A stretch of DNA of 64,000 bases from Zonotrichia leucophrys gambelii (lineage: Eukaryota > Chordata > Aves > Passeriformes > Passerellidae), in the NCBI RefSeq assembly GCF_028769735.1, contig NC_088170.1, positions 50,811,585 to 50,875,584 of the forward strand, written 5' to 3'. Positions within the stretch are counted from its first letter, which is position 1. The number at the start of each line of letters is the position of its first letter. Both the position numbers and the translations under genes were made by a program. This document shows, one piece after another, positions 25,816-36,672 of the stretch. Below the pieces are notes generated by a model that was given only the letters and a program-made list of their open reading frames with translations, made no database searches and was not told where the DNA came from.

Positions 25816-26178
25816 TCAGAATCTAACTGCCAGTGCTAACAACTTTTCAATTTTATCTATTTGTTGTGTCAAATTGTCTTCTAATGTTTTTTCTAAAGCA
25901 TTGACTTGTGAATTTGCAGGATTTTGTGAATTTATAAGTCTACTGCAAGCTATTAGCATCTGGGTAATGGTTGGAGTATGATCAGGCAAAGTTAAAATAA
26001 TTTTTCTACATTCGTCATTAGCATTTACATAAGCAAGGTTTTGAACAATATAGGAACAGGCTTGTTCATCTGGACATTGCCTTTCGACTGCTTGAGTTAA
26101 TCTATCTAAAAAAGAACTATAGGATTCTGTTTCACTTTGTCTAATGGTAGTTTTCATTTTATGTCTATCTTTCATCAC
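25816..26178 (-). pseudogene. gag: Capsid C-terminal domain fragment (gag)
   Basis: The frame holds a major homology region-like block (ESYSSFLDRLTQAV), then 'AYVNANDECRKIILTLP' and 'ITQMLIACSRL'. This is the pattern of alpha/betaretroviral capsid C-terminal domains. A polar, helix-prone tail follows in place of the usual linker to nucleocapsid. The capsid N-terminal domain is missing or unrecognisable. Confidence 0.82.
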
Positions 26179-26268
26179 TTTTTCTAACTCAGGGGAACAA
26201 ACAATTTCACTGAAAGTAGATGTCTTGGGAAGTCTGCTAATGTCTGAATTTTTGGCAGAGACATTGCT

Positions 26269-27081
26269 CTAGCAACTAGCTTTTTTGGGAATTCTGCTAG
26301 GGTGAGCATGAGAACATACTTCTAGATTCTTGGCAGAGACTTCTAAACAACACGCTCCCCTTGGAGCCTTGCCATGAAGGACAGGGGAGGGCTCTATCAA
26401 ACAACACGCCTCCTCCGAAGCTCTGCCCAAAGGGGTTGGGAAGGAGGCATGTTCTCCGGATCTAGGAACAAAGCTAAAATTTGCCTCAGTGTTTGTCTTC
26501 GAATTTATATCTCTGATAACTTTAGAAACATTACTACATGTTTCACAGTGTCTCCCTGCTAACGAAAACTCAGCTGGAGGGCTGCTAACATTAAATTGAG
26601 GATTTAAAATTCTATATTTTTTCTCTAAAGTAAAAGGAACAAACTCTGGGGTTTTTAAAACTTCAACTTGTGTTTTTCTAGAGAACTTTTGAAAAGGTTC
26701 TACTCTTTCATCCAGCTCTGTCCTCCCTCTACTACTTTGACTCAATTTTTGGCTACCACTGCTAATCATTGCATTCGATTTGCTCTCTGGAAGCAAAGCT
26801 GCTCTTTCTTTCTCTGTATCAATAGCTTGACAAACTGCAGAAAATCTAGGCCGTGACTTATTGGCACAGTTCACCAAAAAAGAACTCTCCGAATTCCCAA
26901 GCACCCGACACGTTTGAACTGAACCCGGAGGGGCAATTTCCCGAGAAGGAGCGACCCTCACAGTCCCAGCCCCCCCATCAGGGAGAGTAGACTCCAAATC
27001 AGTTTTCACTGTCCTTGCATGTACAACTTTAGAATACACAGTCTCTTTATCACAAAACGTCTTTTCATCTCCCCTTTCCAC
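26269..27081 (-). pseudogene. gag: Gag N-terminal region, 270-codon open frame
   Basis: A 270-codon frame (opened by GTG, not ATG) begins only ~20 bp inside the 5' LTR. The protein is polar, Ser/Lys/Glu-rich and has Cys-containing repeats near its end: 'EEACC' and 'GACCLE' lie ~25 residues apart. I cannot match it to a matrix domain. Its place before capsid makes it gag-derived, probably the variable matrix/p10-like region joined to the LTR by a deletion. It is unlikely to be a host gene. Confidence 0.55.
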
Positions 27082-27099
27082 ACATCTATAGTTGCCATT

Positions 27100-27620
27100 T
27101 GCTGCTGGGAACTATATACATTCACGAATGAGACGGGGCACTCTGAACTAGTGTCGTGCGCTATTTATTCAGCACATCAGTCTCAGTACTTTGTTAGGAC
27201 AATGGAGACAGATTATGTTAACAGCTCTCTGATCTAAAGGGAATGCTTAGGACGTGTTACATTACAGCATAGCATAAAGCTATCTCAGCTTAGGTTTCAG
27301 CTAATCACACATAGAGCAAAACATGTTGACAAAAATTCTATCTAATCATATGAAACATACGTAATGGTAGTTAACGCAATCGCTCGTTCATGAGAGACAA
27401 AGCACAGAGACTCATTCATACTAACTTTCTAAAGATATACATTAAATAACTTTGCTGCAATTTGTAAAGACACATTGCAAAAGTCTATTGTGCTATTTCT
27501 CACATCTGCTCTACTGCTTAGAAAACTCTTCGCTGTATTAGTAATGTTCGCAAATCTTCTCTCAGAGGCCTGCTTTTTTAACCACTTTCTCAAAACCCTC
27601 TAATTTTATGAATCTCAGCA
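27100..27620 (-). repeat. Proviral 5' LTR
   Basis: A 521-bp copy of the left LTR with TG...CA ends. It contains the minus-strand AATAAA at 27164-27169. Because the element is on the minus strand, transcription would run leftwards from here into gag. Differences from 21983-22499 include a small indel near 27395 and substitutions around 27505-27525. Confidence 0.93.
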
Positions 27621-27628
27621 TGCTCTGC

Positions 27629-30600
27629 CTGTGCATTCCCTGCAGCACAGGTCACCAGTCCTAGTTTCTCCATACAGCCATCCCTAGGAACTGGATAGGG
27701 CTGTATGTGCCATGTAGACAAAAGTCTGTGCATGGGACTGTGTGCCTTGTTATTCCTGAGGAGCCTCTTTGGTAAAAAGAGACTCCTCATTTTGCTCCTT
27801 AGGAAAACTCAGCAGTGGAGGCAGAAAGATAAGTGTCACTGGAAACCTGAGACAATCTCAGGACCACCTTTCTGATTCAGTTTGCTGACAGAACTGAAAG
27901 TATTTGCTTAATACTATTCCATTGCCAAAAGCGTTATGAAAGTGGCAGAGATACCTCAGAAGAAAACTACTTTCAGTATCGTATCAGGAGTCTAGTTATG
28001 ATTAACATATAGTCAGTTAAAGCATTTAGAAGCAATTAGCTGTAGTTTATTTGATAAAATAACCTTTTCAAATTATTATGTCAGACGCTAAATAGACAGT
28101 TGGCTTTCTGATGGGTGAAGAGTGGCTGCTGGCATGGATACATTAAAAATCTCCCCAGAGCCAGGCATGATCTGCATAAATAATTCACCATCTCTCACAG
28201 ATATAGGCTGCCTCACTAATGAAAACAACCAGGATTTCAATATAGTGGCCATTTACTTATAAAAAGTTCATTCCTTAATCTAGCAGAAAACACATATTAT
28301 TATATCCATTTTCTTTGAATTTTCAGGTTGTTGGTCATAACAGAGATGCAGAAAAAATAGATGAAGCCTTTAGACTTAACATGGAGAAATAATGTTTTAT
28401 GGCTTTTGAAGAGCAAGTTCTCAAGAGGAAGTAACAATTTTCTCATCCCAGTTACAGTGATAAGTCCACGAATCAGAGCTGTTTCTGCCTTTACAGTTCC
28501 AAGGGGAATCATGAATAAAAATATATATATATGTGCAGCAGACTGTTCAGCACAAAAGAGTCCATCTGGTTTTGATCACCTGTGCAAAAGCATACTTTTT
28601 TCCACTGAAGTTTTGATATTGGTTATTTCATCCTGGGCAAAGAAAAGGCTTGGTATCATAACTCCTGCGCCTGATCTCCCTTCACACTGCATTTGTGGTA
28701 ACTATCAAACAGTTTCTAAAAACTGGAAATATCACTAGTAATGCCTTAACAAAACTTGTATGACTTATATGAAATTCTATTTTTTTTCACAACACTTTGA
28801 CATGGCTAAACTGAAAGATACTGGATCTGAGCACTTTATGGTAAGACAGCTTGCAGGTTCAAAAAGTCTGCAGGTCTTGCCATGAATACTTTTGACTATC
28901 AGCCAGGTAATATCAAACAGAACATTTGTGATGATTCAAGCAGGAAATCACCAAAAAAGGAGGAATGAGAAGAGAAAAACACAGAAGAGTTGAAACAGAG
29001 CACCCAGGACTTCCCTGGGTGCACCCAGGATGCAGAGGAAGTGAACTGCCGAAATGAAAGAGTGAAGCAGTAGGGAATGTGGACAGACCAGTCTCTTCCC
29101 ACTCAGCATTTTTATCTACCTGTTACTTAATATTGACAACATTTCCCCAAGGCTCACTGTAAAGATAAAGGAACACACTAACTGATATATTAGACTTATT
29201 CATCCAATCCCATACCTTTTTTTTCTTGAGAACAGCCAGGACCAGGAAAGTAAAGGGAAGATGAGAGGAAAGCAGTCTATTGCAATGAACTGTGCCTTCC
29301 TAAGCTGCACGTGTAGCTACCTACCTTGTGCTCTGATGCACAGTGCTTTGCCAGCCACCTTTCAAATGTTCATTCAGGATTATTTATGTTACCTATGTGT
29401 ATCTACAATTCATGCTTTAAATCCTGCAGACTTCAGGATTTAGGTCTGCTATGTGTTAAATTACAGTATTTTCCAAATATATTATTTTTCTCTTATTATA
29501 TTTATCTTACCTATATTCTATGATAAAGAGTCACCATGGAGCCAGTGAGTCTCCATGGAGTAAAAGGAAAAAAGAAAGAAAGGAGTGCTATGGCTTGCAT
29601 TGCTGGTGACTGTCACATGTTCAAAGACAAATTTATTTTCTCCTAAGTGGACTCTCTTCCAAAGAGATTTTCTTCTATTCACTGTATTGCCTGTAATCAT
29701 AAGTTAGCCTTATAGTTTTAATTTCTTGCATTCTTGTAATTTTGGAAAGATTAAACACTAGAGGAACAGTTCACTTTGATTGCCATTCATTATTTTTGTA
29801 TTTCTCCTTTCTAGAGAAACCTCAGGCTGGTAATACTTAGGGACAGGGAAATGCAAAGTGGGTTTGATGAAAGGGTCTGTTTAAGGGAAAGCTGTTAAAT
29901 ACCCTCCTTCGATGTTTTGACATTATGCTAAAAATTTAATTGAAATTCTGCTTCTCGATCTGAAAAATCTGGATCTAGTTTCTTGTGTTGCTTATTCTGG
30001 GACATACAAAGATATTAGTACTTCAAAGGGAGATAGCAATTGGCACTTAAGGAATCTGAACAGAATAAAAACATAGTCTAATCATCACCTTACAGGGTTT
30101 TTTTTGGGTAAAAATGACAATACAGAGAGATGTTTTGTGAGGCCAGCAAGATCACTTTGTAGACAGCCTAGGATGTGATCCTGAAGAGTTCAGCAAAATT
30201 TGCTTTATTCCCTACATCACACGGGGATACCCTGTTGTACATATATATATCAGCAAAGAATTGTACAGAAGATTTCAGACCTGTGCAATAAGTTCTAGAC
30301 AACTTCCAGACAGATTAGATTTCTACATGTACCTATCCATCACTTTTCAGTACAAACAACAAGACAGTAGAGACAGTTACATAATTTTAAAACACAGAAT
30401 AAAAATTTTATTCAGTTATAGAGCACAGATGACCTTTTTAAGATGACAACTAAAGGATTCCATCATTCCATTCCAACTAAAGGAATCCTTAAAGGATTCC
30501 ATCCTTTAAGCATATGCACTTAAATCTTACTTGAAAGATTTTTTCACACTGTGCTTGTGCCAGCTCTTTTGCACTGGCAGATAGCCAGCAAAATTAGGGC

Positions 30601-32299
30601 CTGAGACTTCAAGTTGGAGTAATGAGTTTCATTTAAAAAAAAAAATTGATACAAAAAAAAAATGTTTATTGTGTGTCTTAAAAAATACTGTTTTGTTTAA
30701 TGATTTCATCTTTCCTAAAGACTTTTTTTGTTGTTAGTTCTTGTAATTTTTTCTCCTGTGCTACTGAAAGCCATCGTATAGATGGCTGGAAACAGATTCA
30801 CAAAGCTTCGTAGTCTAACTTTATCCCTTACCACTTCTAAATTATTCCTAAAGTGTGGCTATTCCAGGCCTTCCTGTCTGTTTTTGTGGAAGTGCTTCAT
30901 TGAATATTAATCCTACTTCACAATATTTTTCATGATGATGATGATGCCAGCATGCTGTATTCAAGATGAATTCTAAGCTTTTCTGTATACCAGTCAAGGA
31001 TCAGGGTCTCTAGAGAATAGTTCTTTCATGTAGTTGTTTCAATACTCTTGCAGCTCTTCACTGTCATCCTCTCTTCATTGTCACTGACACTCAGGACTGC
31101 AAAAGCTTCCCACATTTGTTGTCCCCTTCTTATATATAATAAAGTAAAGGGCAAGAATGTAAAGGGCAAGAATGTAAAGGGCACCTATCAATATTAACAT
31201 CCTTAAGGGAATAAATTTGGATTTAATTATGTTCACTACTGTGTTACCACCATCATGGTATATTGATTATATTTCTCCTTAGTTAGTGGTAATTAGATTA
31301 CTTTTTTAGTATACAGTTGTATAAGCCTTAGTTTATAACTGATAAGGTATTTTACTGATTAGTAATTAGACACAGACAGCATGAAAATTAACATGGATCA
31401 TTACTTTATATATTCAACCGACATTTTGGCTCTGTGCACACAATTCCAGAGGGTGGTGTTCAGCACACTATTTATGTGGGCTCTAGACCATATGCAATCA
31501 CCTGTCTTTGCCTTTGTTTTCATATCAGGAAATATATTTATTCCACAGAACTCTTCAGGATCATGCAGAAGAAATATATCATATGCTAGCAGTCTCATGG
31601 ACCACACTGCTCCCTCAGGCTACCAGCAGGTTGAGACAAGAGACAGCTTGCCTGTGTCAAGTGATCATTTCCTGAGGCAGGTACAAAACAGCCATCTGTT
31701 TAAAGGGAGGCTAAGGGCACCCTGCAATCCCACAACAATAATATGGTTAATGCCACAACAGAGTACAAAGTACCTTGGTGCTGGGGCAGCCAGTAATTAA
31801 GAGACTTAGGCTGCCTGTAAATCCTCTGTACTATTTCAGCACGAACTGCATATACCAAGTTTAGGCATCCAAATCACAGCATTTTTGAGTTAAAAACCTT
31901 AATCTGCCACTTTAACAGTCCTAACAGAAACCCTTCTTCACCTTTTCCCTCACCAGAGCATGACAAAAATTTAGGGCACATACTAGAGCCTCAGGGGCTG
32001 CAGCCAGCAGAGGGCACAGATGACACATGCAGACACTGGTGGGTATCTCACTAAAAAGTTCAACATGGTTTTCTGTTCCCTTCAGCAATGCAGCAGCTTG
32101 ACTCTGGCCTACAAACAGATAAGATGACTAGTCATTCCCTAATGTAGTGCCTCACTAGCAGAAATGACTGATTCTACAGGCTTTTTTCCCCAAACATCTG
32201 GTATATCAGGACAAACCTGAATATACCAGTGAGACATTACTTCTTCTCATGCTCTCTTCTCTGGAGATTTCATTCAGCTGCAAGCTTCTTCTCCTTAAG
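27629..32299. other. Intergenic, nothing recognised
   Basis: The stretch is AT-rich with only short motif-free open frames (largest 139 codons at 31381-31800). It contains small slippage repeats: a 'ggattccat' cluster at 30450-30510, a 'gatgatgatgatg' run near 30936, and a 16-bp unit (gtaaagggcaagaat type) repeated 2.5 times at about 31145-31182. No exon, RNA gene or mobile-element end was recognised. Confidence 0.55.
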
Positions 32300-32457
32300 A
32301 TCTGTCCAGGGAGGTGGCTGAATCACCATCCCTGGAAACATTCAAGAAACAACTAAATGTGGCACTTAGCACTGTGGTCTAGTTTACAAAGTGGTGATCA
32401 CTCAAAGGTTGGACTTGATGATCTTGGACGTCTTTTTCAATCATAATCATTCTATGA
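32300..32457 (+). mobile_element. CR1 LINE 3'-end fragment
   Basis: The conserved CR1 tail is visible in order: 'gaggtggctgaatcaccatc', 'cctggaaacattcaag', 'ggttggacttgatgatctt', then 'cattctatgatctt'. About 158 bp are kept. The 5' part is absent, as usual for CR1. Confidence 0.92.
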
Positions 32458-32855
32458 TCTTCAGCTGTTTAGTGAATTTTCATGTATTTTAGTGAATGCA
32501 TGCTTAAAATACAGATAACGGGGTTCAATCTCTTTGGTAGTGCTTCAAACTACAAATCTGAGTCTCAAATACCTCGTTTCTCCCCAAATCTGAAAGATCT
32601 GGATATGCAGAGTTGGTTGAAGTAATTTTGCTGACCATGTGTTTATTGCATCCCCACCATTGTTACCTGAAATGTAGCATACACTTTTATAAATTTTTAT
32701 AGCACAAATAAGTCTCTGAAAGGAGTAAGTAGCTTTGCTATCCCTTCAGAGCACTTGGAAGACTCAACAAGCTGGGTGCTGCATGGTCCCATAACACTGT
32801 TAAAATGGTCCTGCAGTGTGTAAAACTCACTGGAAAAGACAGAAAAGTAAAATAC

Positions 32856-33268
32856 TGTCATAGACACATTTTATGAAAAATCCTTTCATTAGGATTTTTT
32901 CTCCTGAGAAGCTGAGAGGCCTTTAAGAAGCTCAGAGGCCTGAAATGAAATGTAAACAATAATTATCTGCTGCTGAGGAATGCAATAGGTGCATCTTTGA
33001 TTGGTTTCATGTGGTTGTTTTTAATTAAGGGCCAATCACAGTCCAGCTGCTTGGACTGTCTGGTCAGTCACAAGATTTTATTATCACTCCATTCCTTCCC
33101 TTTCAAGCCTTCTGATGAAATCCTTTCTTCTATTCTTTTAGTATAGTTTTATATATCCTTTTGTCTTAATATAATATATATCATAAAATAATAAATCAGC
33201 CTTCTGAAACATGAAGTCAAGATTCTCATCTCTTCCCACTTCCTGGGACCCCTGTGAACACCATCACA
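32856..33268 (+). mobile_element. Solo LTR of a songbird endogenous retrovirus family
   Basis: 413 bp from TGTCATAG to ATCACA (TG...CA ends). The flanks aaatac (32850-32855) and aaatat (33269-33274) fit a 6-bp target duplication with one mismatch. Internal landmarks are the 'ctcctgagaagctgagagg' block, 'ggccaatcacagtcc', a TATA-like 'tatatatcc', AATAAA at 33190-33195, and the end 'cctgtgaacaccatcacaa'. I recognise this family as common in passerine genomes. No internal viral sequence is attached, so it is a recombination relic. Confidence 0.85.
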
Positions 33269-33274
33269 AAATAT

Positions 33275-34638
33275 TTTATCAGTGGTTAAATGTTTCCTAG
33301 AAAGATTAAGTGGCTTGTCTGTCTACAGCCACACAGGATAACAGGATAGCTTTTAGCTATGAAAACAAATGTCTGCTGAGCTGCTAATTGCAGCAAGGTA
33401 GCAATATGTTTATGTACAATACTCTATTACCAAAGAGTCTGTAAAATTAAGAATGCATTTTATAATCATGCAGTTTTGCAAAAGATATAACAGATTTTAG
33501 AACAATATAACAGAACTTTAAACCTGGAGAAACCCCTGAGACACTATAAAAGACTTCAGTCATTGTACAAGTGAATTAATGTTTTGGAATTTATCTGTGC
33601 ATCTTCTGCCAGCCTATTATGAAGATATGCCTGAAATGTATTTTTTCAGAATGTTATTATATTTACAATGTATTACTAAGTAAACGTCAAGCACTATCTA
33701 TTTTTAAGTAAACTTCCAGCACTATGAGACTCAAGCACTACTTAAAAATTCAATATTTCTTGCAAAAATAGGGACTGCTCAATTTTATGTGAGTTGTCCC
33801 CCATGCCATAATCAGAACCACTTCATTCCCAGAAATCACTCTCACAAATGGATTGTCTTTATTTTACACATCACCAGATGAGGGGAGATGGGGGAAATTC
33901 TTATATTTATCAGTTTTAAGGCAGCCAGAAACATTTCACCTATTCACCCAAAATTCAGTAACTGCTTTGGCCAAAACAAGTTTTTAAAAATTGCAAGACA
34001 CATAGCAGAAAAATGAAAGTTTAGTGATTTGCCTGTGAATTATTTCCCAGTCCTTTTACACATCCAACCAGAATAAATCACTTCACCAACTTTCCACTCA
34101 TTTCCCCAGTGATTTCCCCATTTAGTTGTAGCATAAATGGTAAACTGGCCAAAACATTTGTGACTGCTGCTGAGGATGCACCTATGTATGGAGCAGCCAT
34201 CTGGCTGCTGCTCAGAGACAAGTAAACCAGCAGAGTTCTGCTACACTCTCCCTCTGTACAGGATCTGACCTGGTTCCTGTTATTACTCTGCCACCAATTT
34301 TCAAGCAACTTCATGAGCTATATCATACTTTGAAACTGTCGAAGACACGATCACTGTCACAGTTTTAAGAGTGGCATTCAAAATTCTGACTCCACCCAAA
34401 ATACCAATGCAACACCTTTAGGAGAAATGGACTACCTGAAACCAGAACAAAACCTGATGCTACTGCGAAAAAAAAAAAAAGTGCCCTCTGTTGAAAGCAA
34501 TCAGATTTAAGAGAAGCTATGAAAAATTATTCTCCAACATTACCATTGGGTGGCAGGGCCAGGTCCAGTGCCCAATTTAATTTTGGAAATGTGCAATTAA
34601 ATTTACAAGAGTAATAATTCAGTACTTTAAGAATTACA
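33275..34638. other. Intergenic between two solo LTRs, nothing recognised
   Basis: The only structure seen is a partial duplication around 33680-33745 ('agtaaac..cagcactat' twice). No exon is recognised, and the open frame at 34078-34314 on minus has no family signature. Confidence 0.5.
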
Positions 34639-34642
34639 CTAC

Positions 34643-35221
34643 TGTTGTGGTGTGTTGCAATGTCCGGTTTTAAACGTCCGGGGCCCTTCCCATGTGTACC
34701 TAGCCCTTCTCCCTTCCCCCTCACCCCTTGCTGAGTGTGCCCTGTCAATCAGGCTAACATACCAGCAAGGCGTCGTGTGATTCGTCGATTTCAAAGGATG
34801 CTCCTCAGGCCTGGGGGTCATTGGCCTGTCTAAGTGTCATCCTCCCTTGAGACCCTGCCCCCTTCACCTGGTTGGTAACTCACCTGTCCCCTCCCCTTCC
34901 CCTGTCCCCGAGCTTAAAATGTGAATGAGACCATGCGGCTTCATTCTGTTACCAGCAGTGGCCCAGTGCAGACGTATCTGTACTCATGGAATAAACATCT
35001 GGCTACCTTCTAGCAGAATCCATTCCCTTTCTCTCCACCATCGCCAGAAGCTCTCTCCTGAGGAGAACGGAGTCCTGTCTTGTGCCCCGCTGCACTCTGC
35101 CGCCAGCCAAGGTATCTCTGCGGTTAAACACCACAGTGCTGCCTGTGGCCCAGCAGCGAAGGTCAGAACTGGCCTGGGCACCATCTAACTGGTTATATTG
35201 GGATACATATTCCAATATACA
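34643..35221 (+). mobile_element. Second solo LTR, upstream of the GTPase gene
   Basis: About 579 bp begin with TGTTGTGG and end with ATATACA, so the ends are TGT...ACA. The tetramer ctac lies on both sides (34639-34642 and 35222-35225). Inside are a C-rich U3, a TATA-like 'gcttaaaatg' near 34913, AATAAA at 34990-34995 and a GC-richer U5. The sequence contrasts with its AT-rich flanks. A 4-bp duplication would suit a class I element, but the family name is not certain. Confidence 0.7.
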
Positions 35222-35225
35222 CTAC

Positions 35226-35899
35226 TAGTAGTTTTGACTGTATCTAAAACCAAGGCATGAAAAACCATGAAGTTTTTCACCTCTACAGCTAGCCCACAAC
35301 CAACTGTTCTTGGGAGCTTCATGCTTTTGTGGTTGAACTGATATAAGCAGTGAAGTTTTGTCACCAACTGCATCCTCCAGATTGCTGAATTATGTCTCTA
35401 AAAAGACCAAGAAAACCAAATTTCAAAATGCTTTGATGATTGTGCCATGTTTCAATAGAAAAGGTATCCGCAGTAAAGGTGTATGTGCCTTTATAGCTGT
35501 ATGAATGTCCTTCATCACCCAATACCACCAGCACTGTGACCTCTCCAGAGCACCACATTTCATTTCCAAGTTCTGAGACTGGCAGATGGATCCAAAAGTG
35601 TTAGCCCTGTGGGTATGGGAAAAACAAGCCTTTCTCTAATGCTCTATGGCAAGACTATACTGAACGTTACTTATTCGGTGCAGGCAGATTCTTGGTAAAG
35701 TGGCATGTTCTCATCATTGATCACTATACAAAACCAACCATCACAAGCATCTCTTGAGCCAAGGGTCGTACTATGGGTGATTTTCCAAAAATTATCACAG
35801 GAAAAACCAAATAAAACCATGGTAGGTCCTGGATCTGGAAGCCTGTCACCACACAATGAAGAATTCAACCAGAGTTTTCTGGGAACGGTGGAGGTCCTA
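35226..35899. other. Intergenic upstream of the CpG island, nothing recognised
   Basis: Short overlapping open frames occur on both strands, none with a domain or splice context. It may contain distal promoter elements of the GTPase gene, but no specific site can be named. Confidence 0.45.
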
Positions 35900-36221
35900 G
35901 TCTAGGGGTGCGAGAACTGCCACCACCAGACGCGATGAACCTACAAAACCGATGCTGTCACGCAGCCCAAGCCCAGCAACTTTCGTAAGGCCTCGGCCCC
36001 CCTTCGCTGGGTGGGGGATGCTGTAAAGGCCGCCCATGGCGGCAGGACTGTGCTGTGCCGGGCCGTGCCATCCTTCCACACCACCGCAGGGACCAGCTGT
36101 TCCCGCACAGGATATCCGCGGTGTGCCGAGCAGCCCCGCAGCTGCATCCCCTCGCTGGGCGCTCGGGGCCGCCACACCTCGGCCAACCCCAGCCGCTCGC
36201 AGAGCGCTGCCGCCGCTCCCC

Positions 36222-36311
36222 GCCCGGCCCGGCCCGGCTCAGCCCAGCCCAGCCCGGCCCAGCTCGGCCCGGCCCGGCTCGGTCCAGCCCAGCCCGGCTC
36301 GGCCCGGCCCC
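36222..36311. repeat. GC-rich pentanucleotide tandem repeat in the 5' UTR/promoter
   Basis: About 18 imperfect units of the type cggcc/cggct/cagcc follow one another over ~90 bp, roughly 240 bp before the start codon. Strand asymmetry is strong (C-rich on +). Such arrays are length-variable and difficult to sequence. Confidence 0.85.
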
Positions 36312-36549
36312 TCCCCTGTCTGCAGCGGGTGGCGGCGGGAGAAGGGCGGCGGCGCCGTCACGTGAGGCCCTGCCTGGCGCTCGGCTCCCCGCGCAGTCCC
36401 GCTGCCGCCGCCGCCCCAGCCCGGCCCGAGCCTCGCCGCCGCCTCGCCTCGCCTCAGCTCGCCTGGGCTCCTCCGTCGCTCCCATGCCCAGCAGCGAAGC
36501 GGTGCCGCTGGGGCTGGGCGCCTGCCGCAGGTCGGGGGCGCTGGGCGGG

Positions 36550-36672
36550 ATGCTGTCGCTGGTGGCGCGGCTGCTGGAGTGGCTGCGCTCGCTGTTCTGG
36601 AAGGAGGAGATGGAGCTCACGCTGGTGGGGCTGCAGTACTCGGGCAAGACCACGCTGCTCACCGTGCTGGCG
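36550..36672 (+). CDS. ARL8BL: ARL8-type exon 1: amphipathic helix and P-loop
   Basis: 41 codons from [17 protein letters not shown] to VLA, ending at the donor 'gcg|gtacgc', phase 0. The first 17 residues form the amphipathic membrane helix; Leu at position 2 fits N-terminal acetylation known for ARL8. The P-loop with Lys33 and Thr34 is intact. The start is chosen by family length. An in-frame ATG 66 bp upstream (36484) would add 22 residues. Confidence 0.9.

Larger units (their letters stand above)
21978..27628 (-). mobile_element. Internally deleted endogenous retrovirus, alpharetrovirus-like
   Basis: Two direct LTRs (21983-22499 and 27100-27620) flank about 4.6 kb of internal DNA. Minus-strand order is 5' LTR, gag fragments, pol fragment (end of RT, RNase H, integrase), env transmembrane fragment, polypurine tract, 3' LTR. 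The octamer tgctctgc occurs at 21978-21985 and 27621-27628, consistent with a target-site duplication; because of a TGC repeat at the LTR end the exact length (5-8 bp) is ambiguous. LTRs differ by roughly 3-4% by eye, so the insertion is moderately old. Protease, most of RT, much of SU and a normal leader are missing, so the copy is defective. Confidence 0.9.

Noticed and set aside
27060..27099. Primer-binding site starting TGGCAACTATAG
   Set aside because: It is in about the right place, but I cannot match it to any tRNA end I know, so it was not called as a feature.
31145..31182. Short direct repeats resembling a CRISPR-like or satellite array
   Set aside because: Only 2.5 units of ~16 bp with no spacers; simple slippage in a vertebrate genome.
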